This document shows, piece after piece, positions 11,946 to 21,108 of a stretch of 64,000 nt of DNA. The notes under the pieces are model-generated. The model was not told where the DNA came from. It saw only the letters and a program-made list of their open reading frames with translations, and searched no databases. The stretch spans positions 84,399-148,398 of the forward strand of contig CALBGP010000032.1 in the NCBI GenBank assembly GCA_937892845.1, read 5' to 3'. Source of the stretch: an uncultured Eggerthellaceae bacterium (GTDB lineage: Bacteria; Actinomycetota; Coriobacteriia; Coriobacteriales; Eggerthellaceae). Each line of letters begins with the position of its first letter. The stretch's first letter is position 1. The translations under genes and the position numbers were made by a program.

Positions 11946-12070
11946 AATTTCCTCCTTTGTCGAGCCCCTGCTACTTTTCTTCCGGGGCCATTTACCGTTA
12001 TATCGTTCAACTGCTCAAGGGCAGATGCAACGCAGAGCTGTCCGCTGTTACGCCGCGGAAGCGAGCACGC

Positions 12071-12865
12071 CTAGTGCTTGTGGATGGCGCCGCCGATATA
12101 CGACGACGACAGGATGGCGAACACGAACGCCTGCAGGAACGCGACCAGGCACTCCATGGCATACATGAGGACCAGCAGGACGAACCACAGCACACCGCCG
12201 CCGACGGACGCCAGGTCCATGGAGCCGGCAAGCAGACCCTGCTGGATGAAGCAAGTGACGGCGACGCCGAACACAGCCAGGGCCACATGGCCGGCCAGCA
12301 TGTTGCCGTAGAGTCGGACGGCAAGCGTGAGGACGCGGATGATCATGGAGAAGAACTCGAGGAACCAGATGATGGGCACCATGACGATGGGCACACCGGA
12401 GGGAACCAGGGTTCCAAGGTAGCCGAAGAAGCCGAAGGTCTTCAGGCCGTAGTAGTTGAAGTAGACGAACGAGACGGCTGCCAGGGCCCAGGTGCAGGAG
12501 ATGGAGCCGGTAGAGGTCTTGAAGCCGGGGACAAGACCGAGCACGTTGCAGATCAGAATGAAGAAGAAGATGGTTGCCAGAAACGGCACATGCTTCTTGA
12601 AGCCGTTGCCGATGACGTCCTCGGCAATGTTGCTGCGAACCAACCTGTAGAGGTATTCGACCGCTGCGGGGAACTTGCTCGAGGGAACCATCTGCAGCTT
12701 CTTGCCCGCAATCAAGATTACAGCCATCACGACGAAGAACGCGATGAACAGCCAGATCACATACTGGGTTACATCCCAACCGCCGATGCTGAAGACCGCG
12801 GCGGAATCGAAATGCGCCGCCAAGCCTTGGGTTTCCTCGACGAACTTATTCAGAGCCTCGCCCAT
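12071..12865 (-). CDS. atpB: F-type ATP synthase a subunit
   Basis: Membrane subunit providing the ion half-channels. 264 residues with five to six hydrophobic segments. The essential stator arginine is Arg184 in LAVRLYGNMLAGHVAL, and the C-terminal helix MYAMECLVAFLQAFVFAILS is conserved. It lies 125 bases upstream of atpE and 22 bases downstream of the small AtpI-like gene. Confidence 0.97.
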   Translation of the reverse strand: MGEALNKFVEETQGLAAHFDSAAVFSIGGWDVTQYVIWLFIAFFVVMAVILIAGKKLQMVPSSKFPAAVEYLYRLVRSNIAEDVIGNGFKKHVPFLATIFFFILICNVLGLVPGFKTSTGSISCTWALAAVSFVYFNYYGLKTFGFFGYLGTLVPSGVPIVMVPIIWFLEFFSMIIRVLTLAVRLYGNMLAGHVALAVFGVAVTCFIQQGLLAGSMDLASVGGGVLWFVLLVLMYAMECLVAFLQAFVFAILSSSYIGGAIHKH

Positions 12866-12887
12866 GCTTTCCCTTCCTTAACTTGCC

Positions 12888-13181
12888 TTACTTCTTGCGT
12901 TTGCGCTTGGCAAACACGTTCTTATACGCGACATACGCGATGGTGGTCCCAACGAAGACGATGCCTTCCGCAGCAACGAAAGGCACCAGTTGCTCGCGGG
13001 CGAGCATCGCGCATGCTATAAGTCCGACGATGAGGACGACCATAGATACAGCAACACCGCCGAGAGCATACAGTCCCAGCGTGAGCGTAAGCATTGATTC
13101 GGAACGGCGTGATAACCTCAGCGAAAAGAATAGAGGCAGAAAACCTAAAAAGCCGGTAAGGGCCCCTAAAACGATGAGCAT
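12888..13181 (-). CDS. Small membrane protein at the AtpI position
   Basis: 97 residues from MLIVLGALTGFLGFLPLFFS, with three hydrophobic stretches (1-20, about 33-62, about 67-90) and a very basic end (KNVFAKRKRKK). It is the first gene of the atp operon, where AtpI-like assembly proteins are usually encoded. The sequence itself is too divergent to prove the family, so the AtpI role is inferred from position and topology. The Shine-Dalgarno AAGGAG is about 15 bases from this ATG, so the exact start is uncertain; an upstream in-frame start would add 25 residues. Confidence 0.6.
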   Translation of the reverse strand: MLIVLGALTGFLGFLPLFFSLRLSRRSESMLTLTLGLYALGGVAVSMVVLIVGLIACAMLAREQLVPFVAAEGIVFVGTTIAYVAYKNVFAKRKRKK

Positions 13182-13340
13182 ATCGCGCTGTTCACTCTCC
13201 TTCGGACGCTCCGACCCATCCAAGCTAGTCGGCAGCAGTACGCATCTTAACAGCAAGTTTCACAATTCTGCAGACAAAGGACAAAAGATGCAAAAATTTC
13301 GAGCAATGGAACCTTTCTATCGGTTACCGAAGAATGGCGA

Positions 13341-13364
13341 ACCGCCCGCGCAATGGCGGGCGGT
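13341..13364. terminator. Stem-loop between dCMP deaminase gene and atp operon
   Basis: ACCGCCCGC / GCGGGCGGT form a perfect 9-bp stem with a six-base loop, 14 bases after the end of the dCMP deaminase gene on the minus strand. There is no clean U-run, so termination is only probable. The AT-rich stretch 13240-13320 to its left probably contains the atp operon promoter, but no convincing -35/-10 pair was identified. Confidence 0.45.
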
Positions 13365-13377
13365 CCTGCTCTGCAAC

Positions 13378-13884
13378 CTATTCACCTGCGTGGAAATCCA
13401 CCGTGCGAATGAGGATATCGGTCTCTCCGAGCAGCTCCGATGAGAGCGGGTCGGGATACGGATCGGTGTAGACGATCTCCTTGATGCCCGCATTGATGAG
13501 CATCTTCGCGCAGACCACGCACGGCTGCGTGGTTATGTATATGGACGAGCCCTCGATATTGGTCCCGTAGCGCGCCGCCTGGATGATCGCGTTCTGTTCC
13601 GCATGCAAACCGCGGCAGATCTCATGCCGCTGACCCGAAGGGATGCCCAGCTGAGCGCGCAGGCAGCCGGTTTCGGCGCAATGCCTCAGGCCAGTGGGCA
13701 CGCCGTTGTAGCCGGTGGCCAGGATGCGGCGGTCCTTGACGATGATGGCGCCGACGGCACGGCGCAGACACGTCGAGCGCTTCGACACCTCGAAGGCCAG
13801 ATTCAGGAAATAATCATCCCAGCTGGGCCGATGCCCCGCATCAGGGCAGGCGGCAGCATGCTTGTCTTCAGGCGATGCGGACAT
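13378..13884 (-). CDS. Deoxycytidylate (dCMP) deaminase family protein
   Basis: Zinc-dependent deaminase converting dCMP to dUMP for thymidylate synthesis. 168 residues. Zinc and catalytic motifs are HAEQNAIIQAA and PCVVCAKMLINAGI (one His, two Cys, one Glu). The N-terminal half has LNLAFEVSKRSTCLRRAVGA and the regulatory-region cysteines AETGCLRAQ. The chosen start (MSASPEDKHA) has GGAG six bases upstream; an earlier in-frame start would overlap upp. The nucleotide role fits the adjacent uracil phosphoribosyltransferase and glyA. It is similar to ComEB/dCMP deaminases. Confidence 0.92.
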   Translation of the reverse strand: MSASPEDKHAAACPDAGHRPSWDDYFLNLAFEVSKRSTCLRRAVGAIIVKDRRILATGYNGVPTGLRHCAETGCLRAQLGIPSGQRHEICRGLHAEQNAIIQAARYGTNIEGSSIYITTQPCVVCAKMLINAGIKEIVYTDPYPDPLSSELLGETDILIRTVDFHAGE

Positions 13885-13903
13885 GGCCCCTCCTCTCGAA
13901 GTC

Positions 13904-14551
13904 CTATTTCGTGCCGAAGATCCTGTCGCCGGCATCACCGAGGCCGGGAAGGATGTAGGCGGCTTCATTGAGGCCGCGGTCAACGGCACAGGTGTAGAGC
14001 TGGACATCGGAGTCGCATGCAAGCACCGCATCGATGCCTTCAGGGGCCGCCACGAGCACCATGAGCTTGATGGTGCCGGTCACGCCCTGCTCACGCAGAT
14101 ATTCGATGGCCGCACAGGCGGATCCGCCCGTTGCCAGCATGGGGTCGACCACGATGCACGTGCGGTTCACGATATCCTCGGGCAGCTTGGCGTAATAGGC
14201 GACGGGCTTGTGCGTCTCCTCGTTGCGGTACATGCCCAGATGGCCCACGCGCGCTGCGGGGACCAGGTCCAAAACGCCGTCGACCATGCCCAGACCGGCG
14301 CGCAGGATGGGGATGATGGCGAGCTTCCTGCCGGCGATGCGCTTTGCCGAGGCAACCTCCAGCGGCGTGGTGACAGGAACTTCCTCCAGAGGAAGGTCGC
14401 GGGTTGCCTCATAGCCCTCGAACAGGGCAAGCTCGCGAACAAGCTCGCGGAACTGCTTGGAGGACGTGTCCTTATCACGCAGGATGGACAGCTTGTGCTG
14501 CACCATGGGATGATCGACCACGGTGACGCGTTCGCTTGCGGCGTATTCCAT
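13904..14551 (-). CDS. upp: Uracil phosphoribosyltransferase
   Basis: Pyrimidine salvage: uracil plus PRPP gives UMP. 215 residues, normal length. PRPP-binding loop CIVVDPMLATGGSACAAI and the C-terminal uracil-binding motif YILPGLGDAGDRIFGTK are intact, together with IPILRAGLGMVDGV. It lies 19 bases upstream of the dCMP deaminase gene, probably cotranscribed. Confidence 0.97.
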   Translation of the reverse strand: MEYAASERVTVVDHPMVQHKLSILRDKDTSSKQFRELVRELALFEGYEATRDLPLEEVPVTTPLEVASAKRIAGRKLAIIPILRAGLGMVDGVLDLVPAARVGHLGMYRNEETHKPVAYYAKLPEDIVNRTCIVVDPMLATGGSACAAIEYLREQGVTGTIKLMVLVAAPEGIDAVLACDSDVQLYTCAVDRGLNEAAYILPGLGDAGDRIFGTK

Positions 14552-14613
14552 CGGATTCTCCTAACGTGGGCGGCTATCGCCCGATAGATTGCGGTCGAAG
14601 ATGGGCAAGGCCA

Positions 14614-15861
14614 TCACAGACCAGGGTACAGAGGATGCGCCTCGATGATACCACGCACCTGCTCGCGCACATCGGAAAGCACCGTTTCATCTTCAGAGCC
14701 GAAAACCGCTTGGGCAATGCAGGACCCGATGGTCTCGAAATCGGCGGCGGTGAGGCCGCGTGTGGTGGCAGCGGCGCTGCCGACGCGGATTCCGCTGGTC
14801 ACAAACGGCGAAAGGGGCTCGTTGGGTATCGAATTCTTGTTGACAGTGAGGCCTACCCCTTCAAGCAGGGATTCCGCCTGCTTGCCCGTCACGCCCGAAG
14901 AGCTCAGATCGACCAGGCACAGATGGTTGTCCGTCCCTCCGGAAACAAGACGCAGACCGCCTGCGGTCAAACCCTGCGCCATGGCGGCGCAGTTGTCCAC
15001 CACGAGCTGCTGATACACGGTGAATTCCGGTTTGAGCGCTTCGCCGAACGCGACGGCCTTGCCCGCGATCACATGCATGAGCGGACCGCCCTGGCTTCCC
15101 GGGAACACCGCCTTGTCGACTTTGGCTGCGATCTCCTCATTGTCGGTCAAAACGATGCCGCCGCGCGGACCGCGCAGGGTCTTGTGCGTGGTAGAGGTGA
15201 CCACATCCGCATACGGGATGGGCGAAGGATGCAGCCCAGCGGCCACCAAGCCTGCGATATGGGCCATATCCACCATGAAGTAGGCGCCCACCGAATGGGC
15301 GATGTCCGCCATCCGCTCGAAATCGATGATGCGCGGGTACGCCGAGGCTCCGCCCACGATCAGCTTGGGGCGGATGCGCTGGGCATCGCGCTCGAGTCGG
15401 TCGTAGTCGATGCGCTCGTCTTCACCCAATCCGTAGGCATGGAAATCATACAGGCGCCCGGAGAAGTTGACGGGCGAGCCGTGCGTGAGATGCCCGCCTT
15501 CGGCCAGACTCATGCCCATAACCGTATCGCCCGGCTTGATGAGGGCGAAATAAGCCGCGAGGTTCGCATTGGCGCCGCAGTGGGGCTGGACATTGGCGAA
15601 ACCGCAGCCGAACAGCTGCTTTGCGCGTTCGCGCGCAAGGTTCTCAACGACATCGACCTTCTCGCAACCGCCGTAGTAGCGCTTTGCGGGATACCCTTCG
15701 GCATACTTGTTGGTGAGCACGCTGCCCATGGCCTGCATGACGGCAGGACTGGCGAAGTTCTCGGAGGCGATGAGCTCGATGGTGTTGCGCTGGCGCGTAA
15801 GCTCACCTTCCAAGACGGCAGCTACTTCAGGGTCGGCCTGAACAAGGGCGGAATAATCCAT
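14614..15861 (-). CDS. glyA: Serine hydroxymethyltransferase
   Basis: PLP enzyme interconverting serine and glycine with tetrahydrofolate. 415 residues. IELIASENFASPAVMQAMGS, the GSVLTNKYAEGYPAKRYYGG region, and the PLP lysine in SSTTHKTLRGPRGG (seen as TSTTHKTLRGPRGG) are present, as are PHCGANANLA and the C-terminal TSGIRVGSAAATTRG. The start MDYSALVQAD has AAGGAG six bases upstream; earlier in-frame ATGs lack such a site. No glycine or folate riboswitch is visible in the short leader. Confidence 0.97.
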   Translation of the reverse strand: MDYSALVQADPEVAAVLEGELTRQRNTIELIASENFASPAVMQAMGSVLTNKYAEGYPAKRYYGGCEKVDVVENLARERAKQLFGCGFANVQPHCGANANLAAYFALIKPGDTVMGMSLAEGGHLTHGSPVNFSGRLYDFHAYGLGEDERIDYDRLERDAQRIRPKLIVGGASAYPRIIDFERMADIAHSVGAYFMVDMAHIAGLVAAGLHPSPIPYADVVTSTTHKTLRGPRGGIVLTDNEEIAAKVDKAVFPGSQGGPLMHVIAGKAVAFGEALKPEFTVYQQLVVDNCAAMAQGLTAGGLRLVSGGTDNHLCLVDLSSSGVTGKQAESLLEGVGLTVNKNSIPNEPLSPFVTSGIRVGSAAATTRGLTAADFETIGSCIAQAVFGSEDETVLSDVREQVRGIIEAHPLYPGL

Positions 15862-15910
15862 GGGCGGCTCCTTAGCGATATGGTAGATGGGCATATGGGC
15901 GTGCTGCGGG

Positions 15911-15936
15911 AAAAGAAGGGGCCGCAATGCGGCCCC
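15911..15936 (-). terminator. Terminator after rpiB
   Basis: GGGGCCGC / GCGGCCCC form a perfect 8-bp stem with loop AAT at 15918-15936, followed on the minus strand by TTCTTTT. It lies 15 bases after the rpiB stop and separates the glpK-rpiB unit from glyA. Confidence 0.85.
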
Positions 15937-15951
15937 GGATTCGTCATGGGA

Positions 15952-16407
15952 TCAGCGATAGGTGTTCACATCGGCGTCGAGCTGCATGATCTTGGCGACG
16001 CGCATGGCGTGGCGTCCCCCTTCGAACTTCGTGTTCAGAAACGCGTCCACGATCTGCTTGTTGGTTTCCAGGTCCACGAAACGGCCGGAGAGCGTGATGA
16101 TGTTGGCGTCGTTGTGCTGCCTGCACAGCTCGGCGAACTGGACCGAGGTGATGTTGGCGGCACGGCAACCCACCACCTTGTCGGCGGCAAGGGCCATTCC
16201 GATGCCGGTACCGCACACCAGGACGCCGCGGTTGGCAAGGCCGTCCGAAACGTCATGTGCGACCTTGGCGGCATAATCCGGATAATCCACGCGGTCATCG
16301 GTGTCTGGTCCGCGGTCTATGACGTCATAGCCCGCCCCGATCAGATAATCGCGCAGCTGCTGCTTCTGCTCGAAGCCGGCGTGATCGCTTGCGATGGAGA
16401 TCCTCAT
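15952..16407 (-). CDS. rpiB: Ribose 5-phosphate isomerase B
   Basis: Interconverts ribose 5-phosphate and ribulose 5-phosphate. 151 residues. The N-terminal SDHAGFEQKQQLRDYL, the active-site loop VLVCGTGIGMALAADKV, and GGRHAMRVAKI near the C-terminus are typical of the LacAB/RpiB family. Its ATG overlaps the glpK stop (ATGA), so it is translationally coupled to glycerol kinase, an uncommon pairing. Confidence 0.95.
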   Translation of the reverse strand: MRISIASDHAGFEQKQQLRDYLIGAGYDVIDRGPDTDDRVDYPDYAAKVAHDVSDGLANRGVLVCGTGIGMALAADKVVGCRAANITSVQFAELCRQHNDANIITLSGRFVDLETNKQIVDAFLNTKFEGGRHAMRVAKIMQLDADVNTYR

Positions 16408-17897
16408 CTACGTGCCCTTTCCACTGCTGCATGCCATCCGGCAAGCAGGTTGCCTCTTTCTTGCTCGGTCATTGTAGGCGCAAACGAAGTTCCCTCGCGG
16501 CGCAATGAGCGCAATTCCTCTGTGTCGGCCCAGAAACCCGACGAAAGGCCCGCAAGGTAAGCCGCGCCCAGAGCCGTGGTCTCAGCGCACTGCGGACGAT
16601 TGACCGCGCAGCCCAGGATATCGGCCTGGAACTGCATGAGGAATCCGTTGGCCGAAGCGCCGCCGTCCACAGCGAGCTCCGTCAAGGGATGGCCGGCATC
16701 CGCCTCCATGGCATGCAAGACGTCCCAGCTCTGATAGGCAAGAGCCTCCAGTGCGGCGCGCACGATATGGGCGCGTCCGGCACCGCGCGTCAGGCCGCAG
16801 ATCATGCCGCGGGCTTCGGCATCCCAGTACGGAGCGCCCAGCCCCGTGAAGGCGGGAACCACATGCACACCCGCTGAATCAGCGACGCTTTTCGCCAGCC
16901 GCTCGCTTTCCGCGGCGGACTCGATGATGCCCAGCTCGTCGCGCAGCCATTGGATGAGCGCGCCGGCTATGAAGATGCTGCCCTCCAGCGCATATTCGGT
17001 GCCCTGGGTGCCCGGAGCGCTGGCCGCGATGGTGGTGACCAGGCCGTTCGTGCTCTCAACGGCGCGGTGCCCGGTATTCATGAGCAAAAAGCACCCGGTA
17101 CCGTAAGTGTTCTTGGCAGCCCCTTCGTCGAAGCAGCACTGGCCGAAGAGCGCAGATTGCTGGTCGCCGGCCACGCCGCGGATGGGGATACCTTCCAGAA
17201 TGCCGGAATACGACGTGACGCCGAAGTAGCCCGAGGAGGGCCGCACTTCCGGCAGCATGCACGCGGGAATGCCGAAAAGCTCGAGGAGCTCTTCGTCCCA
17301 GCAGCCGCGGTGGATATCGTAGAGCATGGTACGGCTTGCATTGGTGGGGTCGGTGGCGTGCACCTTTCCGCCGGTCAGACACCAGATCAACCACGTATCC
17401 ACGGTACCGAAGGCAAGCTTGCCCGCCTTCGCATCCTCCGCCGCTCCCGGAACGTTTTCCAGAATCCAGGCGATCTTGCTGGCGCTGAAGTAGGCATCGG
17501 GGACCAAGCCCGTCTTGGAGCGGATGAGCTCCGACACGCCTTCGCGCGCGCACAGCTCTTCGATCATGGGAGCCGTGCGGCGGCACTGCCACACGATGGC
17601 GTTGGCAACAGGCCGTCCGGTTTCGCGATTCCACACCACGGTGGTTTCGCGCTGGTTGGTGATGCCGATGCTGTCGATATCCTCAGGCCCCACGCTTCCC
17701 GAAACCAGAAGCTCGGTCAACACGCCGAGCTGGGTGGACAAGATCTCCTGGGGATTGTGCTCAACCCACCCGGGCTGCGGATATATCTGGCGGAAAGGAC
17801 GCTGGGCCAAACCGCGCACGCGCCCCTGCTTGTCGAACATGATCGCGCGCGAGGAAGTGGTTCCCTGATCGAGCGCTACGACAAATCTCTCACCCAT
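16404..17897 (-). CDS. glpK: Glycerol kinase
   Basis: Phosphorylates glycerol to sn-glycerol 3-phosphate. 497 residues. FGGY-family phosphate loop VVALDQGTTSSRAIMFD, WVEHNPQEI, SIGITNQRETTVVWNRETGR, TYGTGCFLLMNTG, and the adenosine-binding ELAVDGGASANGFLMQFQAD are conserved. The start follows AAGGTTTGGC weakly, but MGERFVVALDQGTTS is the standard N-terminus. It lies 22 bases downstream of a monoacylglycerol-lipase-like gene and overlaps rpiB, suggesting glycerol released from lipids is channelled into metabolism. No glycerol facilitator gene is in the window. Confidence 0.97.
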   Translation of the reverse strand: MGERFVVALDQGTTSSRAIMFDKQGRVRGLAQRPFRQIYPQPGWVEHNPQEILSTQLGVLTELLVSGSVGPEDIDSIGITNQRETTVVWNRETGRPVANAIVWQCRRTAPMIEELCAREGVSELIRSKTGLVPDAYFSASKIAWILENVPGAAEDAKAGKLAFGTVDTWLIWCLTGGKVHATDPTNASRTMLYDIHRGCWDEELLELFGIPACMLPEVRPSSGYFGVTSYSGILEGIPIRGVAGDQQSALFGQCCFDEGAAKNTYGTGCFLLMNTGHRAVESTNGLVTTIAASAPGTQGTEYALEGSIFIAGALIQWLRDELGIIESAAESERLAKSVADSAGVHVVPAFTGLGAPYWDAEARGMICGLTRGAGRAHIVRAALEALAYQSWDVLHAMEADAGHPLTELAVDGGASANGFLMQFQADILGCAVNRPQCAETTALGAAYLAGLSSGFWADTEELRSLRREGTSFAPTMTEQERGNLLAGWHAAVERARR

Positions 17898-17919
17898 GCC
17901 AAACCTTCTTTCAACGGGC

Positions 17920-18873
17920 CTATTCGGCCTTCGCGGCAGTCTTCGAGTCCATCCAGCGGGCCGTCTCCTCGAAGACGCGCGCACGCCCGGGCTCGTTGAG
18001 TATCTCATGGCGCATGCCCTCGTACAGGACGCAATCCACAGAATCCATACCGGCCTTGCGGTACTGCTCGGCGGCTGCCATAACGGCCTTGCCGCATTCA
18101 CCCACAGGATCATCCGAACCGGCTATGAAAAGCAGCGGCAGATCGTGCGGAGCGGCAGCAGCGGTCTCTGGCCTGACGGCTTGCGCGGTCAGCGACGTGA
18201 GCGCGGCATATGCGCCCACGGTGAACATCTGGCCGCATTCGGGATCCGCGATGTAGGCGTCCACGACGGCGGGATCCGTGGACAGCCAGTCAAGCGGCGT
18301 GCGCGCATCCGCGATTTTCTTGCCGAAACCGCCGGCTCCAAGGCCGTCGACGAAAGCGCTGCGGTAGGTCTCCCCTTTCAACGACGCGATGATGCGCGAA
18401 ACCCTGTTGCCGAGCCACGAAAGGGCCGAAGCCTGCTGGCCGGTCCCGCAGATGACGGCAGCCGCAAGGCCGCTTCCGTAGCGGGAGATGTAGACGCGCG
18501 TGATGAAGCTGCCCATGGAATGGCCGAACATGATATAGGGCGTCACCGAGGAGAATCGGGACGCAACGAGCTGGCGCAGTGAGTGGACATCCTCGATGAG
18601 GATGTCAGCCCCGCCATCCAGAGGAATATGTCCCAGCTGATCGGGCGAGCTGACGGATTTGCCATGCCCCACGTGGTCTTCGGCGCATACGACATATCCC
18701 AGATCAACCAGATACGCTGCGAATTCCGCGTAACGTTCGATATGCTCGGCCATGCCGTGCACGATCTGGACGATGCCGCGCGGCACAACCTTCACGTTGT
18801 CGGGCTGCCACATGAGCGCACGGATCTGCGTGGACCCGTCGTTGCTCATGTACCCCAGTTTGACGGTCTTCAT
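17920..18873 (-). CDS. Alpha/beta hydrolase, monoacylglycerol lipase-like
   Basis: 317 residues with the serine-hydrolase fold of the Hydrolase_4/monoglyceride lipase group: oxyanion region IVQIVHGMAEHIERY, nucleophile elbow MFGHSMGSFITRVYI, acid FIAGSDDPVGECGKAV and catalytic His MRHEILNEPGRARVF. No signal peptide or membrane helix, so it is cytoplasmic. The start MKTVKLGYMS has GAGGAG seven bases upstream. Being directly upstream of glpK, it may liberate glycerol from monoacylglycerols; the substrate is inferred. Confidence 0.87.
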   Translation of the reverse strand: MKTVKLGYMSNDGSTQIRALMWQPDNVKVVPRGIVQIVHGMAEHIERYAEFAAYLVDLGYVVCAEDHVGHGKSVSSPDQLGHIPLDGGADILIEDVHSLRQLVASRFSSVTPYIMFGHSMGSFITRVYISRYGSGLAAAVICGTGQQASALSWLGNRVSRIIASLKGETYRSAFVDGLGAGGFGKKIADARTPLDWLSTDPAVVDAYIADPECGQMFTVGAYAALTSLTAQAVRPETAAAAPHDLPLLFIAGSDDPVGECGKAVMAAAEQYRKAGMDSVDCVLYEGMRHEILNEPGRARVFEETARWMDSKTAAKAE

Positions 18874-18915
18874 ACCATCACTCCTCAATGCGTTGGAAGA
18901 GACGGGCCTGCGGCA

Positions 18916-19521
18916 TCAGCCGACGCAGGCCCGCTCGATATCGGCAACGGAAAGCCCGCCCATGCGCACAACGCGGGGGGCATCCGCCGTGCAGTCGACG
19001 ATGGTGGATGACACGCCGGCACGCGGCACGTCATCCCCTATGACGGCAGCGGCCTGCGACGCGATGCGCGGATCCACCTGCGATGCGACCTGCGGCGGCG
19101 GGCAGCCCTGGATGTTGGCGCTTGAAGTGGCAAGCGGGAATCCCGTGCGCTCGATAAGGCGAAGCGCGCACTCATCATCCGGCATGCGCAGGGCAACCGT
19201 GCCATCCTGGGCGACGAACGCGACAGGGACCCCGCGCGCCGCACGGACTATGAGCGTGCAGGGACCCGGCCAAAACGCCTCGGCCAGGCGGCGGGCATAG
19301 GCGGGCACCTCATGTCCGAAGCGCACGAGGTCTGCGCGGCTGCCGACAAGCCACGGAATGGCCTTATCGAGGTCGCGACGCTTGATGCGGTAGATCTCAT
19401 CGGGCACCGCCGCCGGACCTATGGCAACGCCCAGACCGTACACGGTATCGGTGGGGAAAACCACCGCACGGCCCAAAGCCAGCTCAGAAGCCGCTTTCCC
19501 GATCTGCTCTTCGGAAACCAT
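18916..19521 (-). CDS. Sua5/YciO/YrdC family protein (threonylcarbamoyl-AMP synthase-like, TsaC type)
   Basis: 201 residues. Probably forms threonylcarbamoyl-AMP from threonine, bicarbonate and ATP for the tRNA modification t6A. Family motifs: GRAVVFPTDTVYGLGVAI, the basic KRRDLDKAIPWLV (equivalent of KxR/SxxN-binding region), FWPGPCTLIVRA, VALRMPDDECALRLIERTG and PLATSSANIQGC. The length matches the short single-domain form without the Sua5 C-terminal domain. The start at 19521 is seven bases after the hydantoinase stop, with AGAGG upstream. Confidence 0.88.
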   Translation of the reverse strand: MVSEEQIGKAASELALGRAVVFPTDTVYGLGVAIGPAAVPDEIYRIKRRDLDKAIPWLVGSRADLVRFGHEVPAYARRLAEAFWPGPCTLIVRAARGVPVAFVAQDGTVALRMPDDECALRLIERTGFPLATSSANIQGCPPPQVASQVDPRIASQAAAVIGDDVPRAGVSSTIVDCTADAPRVVRMGGLSVADIERACVG

Positions 19522-19528
19522 GGCGCCT

Positions 19529-21082
19529 CTATTCGGACAGACCGCCGGCAGCCTTGACCTTGACGCGGTTCGTGCGGCCGGGATAGTACTGGAGCGGAAC
19601 ATCTTCCACATCCACGATCTCCACCGTTTCGCGCACGGCGCCGGCGGCCACGGCCGCTTCGATGGCGGCCTGGCGGGCATGTGCCAGGGCCTGGTCGCGG
19701 GGCACCGTGTCGTAATCGACGAGCGCCTCGTAGGTGCCGGACACCTTGCTGATGGCAGACCCGATGGCGTTCGCGCACCCGGAGTGCTCGGGTTTGCCCA
19801 CATGCGCGGTGCCTGCAAGATCGGTAGGCAGGATGATCGAACCGCCGCCGACGAGGACGGCATCGATGTCATCGCTGGAGACCTTCATCATATCGATGGC
19901 CTCTTCGACCATGGAGCGCATGGCATCGAGGGCTTGGCGGGCGAATTGCTCGTCGATTCCGGCCACCTTCTCAGGATCGCCCACCTTGGCCATGCCCAAA
20001 CGCACGGCGATGTCGGTTGCGGTCATGGTTTCGCCGCCGAAGACCAGCGCATGCTCGGTGATGCGGTAGCCCACGGAATCGGGGCCCACGGTGACGGTTC
20101 CGTCCTCGCGCTTGCGGACGATCGAGCCGCCGCCCAAGCCGATGGACACCACATCGGGCATACGGAAATTCGTGCGCACACCGCCGATGGTCACCGCCAC
20201 ACCGCTTTCACGCGGGAAGCCGGCCGAGAGCACGCCCAAGTCGGTAGTGGTGCCGCCCACGTCGATGACAACGGCATCGGACATGCCGGACAGATAGCTT
20301 GCACCGCGGATGGAGTTGGTGGGACCGCAGGCGATGGTGAGGATGGGATACTGGCGCGCGTGGGCCATGGTCATGAGCGTTCCGTCATTCTGGGACAGGT
20401 ACACCTCGGCGTTCACCACGCCTTTGTCCACCAGGCTCTGGGCGAAACCGTCGGTGAAGCGCTTGGCGACTTCGTTGAGCATGGCATTGAGGATGGTGGC
20501 GTTCTCGCGCTCGACGATGCCCATGGAGCCGATTTCGCTGGAGATGGAGATGTGGATCCCTTCGCCCAGCACTTCACGGGCTATCTCTGCGGCGCGCAGC
20601 TCGTCATCGTTTCTCACGGTGGCGAAGACCGAGGAGATGGCAACCGCGCTTACGCGGCCCTTGACGCCCTCGAAGAACGCACGGGCGGCCTGCTCGTCGA
20701 ATTCCGCCAGGCGCGTTCCGTCGTATTCGAAACCGCCGCGGATAATGGTGGAATCCACGCAGGTGGCAGCGATGTCTTCCGCCCAATCCACCATGGGCGG
20801 GATGCCCACCGAAGCGGGCGCGCCGATGCGCAGCACGGCAATGGGCGCCAAGCCCTTGCGCTCCACAATGGCGTTGGTGCACTGGGTGGTGCCCAGCATG
20901 GCCTGCGTGATGAGGGAACGGTCCACGCCGCTGGCTTCAAGGACCGCGTCCATGGCACCCATGATGCCGGAGTAAATGTCTTCAGACGTGGGATATTTCA
21001 CGGCAGCCGCAATATTGAGGTCTCCGTCGATGAGTACGGCGTCGGTATTCGTTCCGCCGACGTCGATTCCGAGTTTGTACAT
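19529..21082 (-). CDS. Hydantoinase/oxoprolinase family protein
   Basis: 517 residues with the ASKHA-like fold of hydantoinase A/oxoprolinase subunits: N-terminal nucleotide-binding motif LGIDVGGTNTDAVLIDGDL, a second phosphate motif AVVIDVGGTTTDLGVLSAG, and IGLGGGSIVRKREDGTVTVG. It is shorter than full HyuA (~680), matching the compact HyuA type usually encoded beside DUF917. GAGGAGG precedes the ATG. Likely hydrolyses a five-membered cyclic amide in an ATP-dependent manner; the natural substrate is unknown. It is 26 bases downstream of the DUF917 gene and 7 bases upstream of sua5. Confidence 0.9.
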   Translation of the reverse strand: MYKLGIDVGGTNTDAVLIDGDLNIAAAVKYPTSEDIYSGIMGAMDAVLEASGVDRSLITQAMLGTTQCTNAIVERKGLAPIAVLRIGAPASVGIPPMVDWAEDIAATCVDSTIIRGGFEYDGTRLAEFDEQAARAFFEGVKGRVSAVAISSVFATVRNDDELRAAEIAREVLGEGIHISISSEIGSMGIVERENATILNAMLNEVAKRFTDGFAQSLVDKGVVNAEVYLSQNDGTLMTMAHARQYPILTIACGPTNSIRGASYLSGMSDAVVIDVGGTTTDLGVLSAGFPRESGVAVTIGGVRTNFRMPDVVSIGLGGGSIVRKREDGTVTVGPDSVGYRITEHALVFGGETMTATDIAVRLGMAKVGDPEKVAGIDEQFARQALDAMRSMVEEAIDMMKVSSDDIDAVLVGGGSIILPTDLAGTAHVGKPEHSGCANAIGSAISKVSGTYEALVDYDTVPRDQALAHARQAAIEAAVAAGAVRETVEIVDVEDVPLQYYPGRTNRVKVKAAGGLSE

Positions 21083-21108
21083 GTTGGTCCTCCTCTGGGG
21101 CAGGCAGG

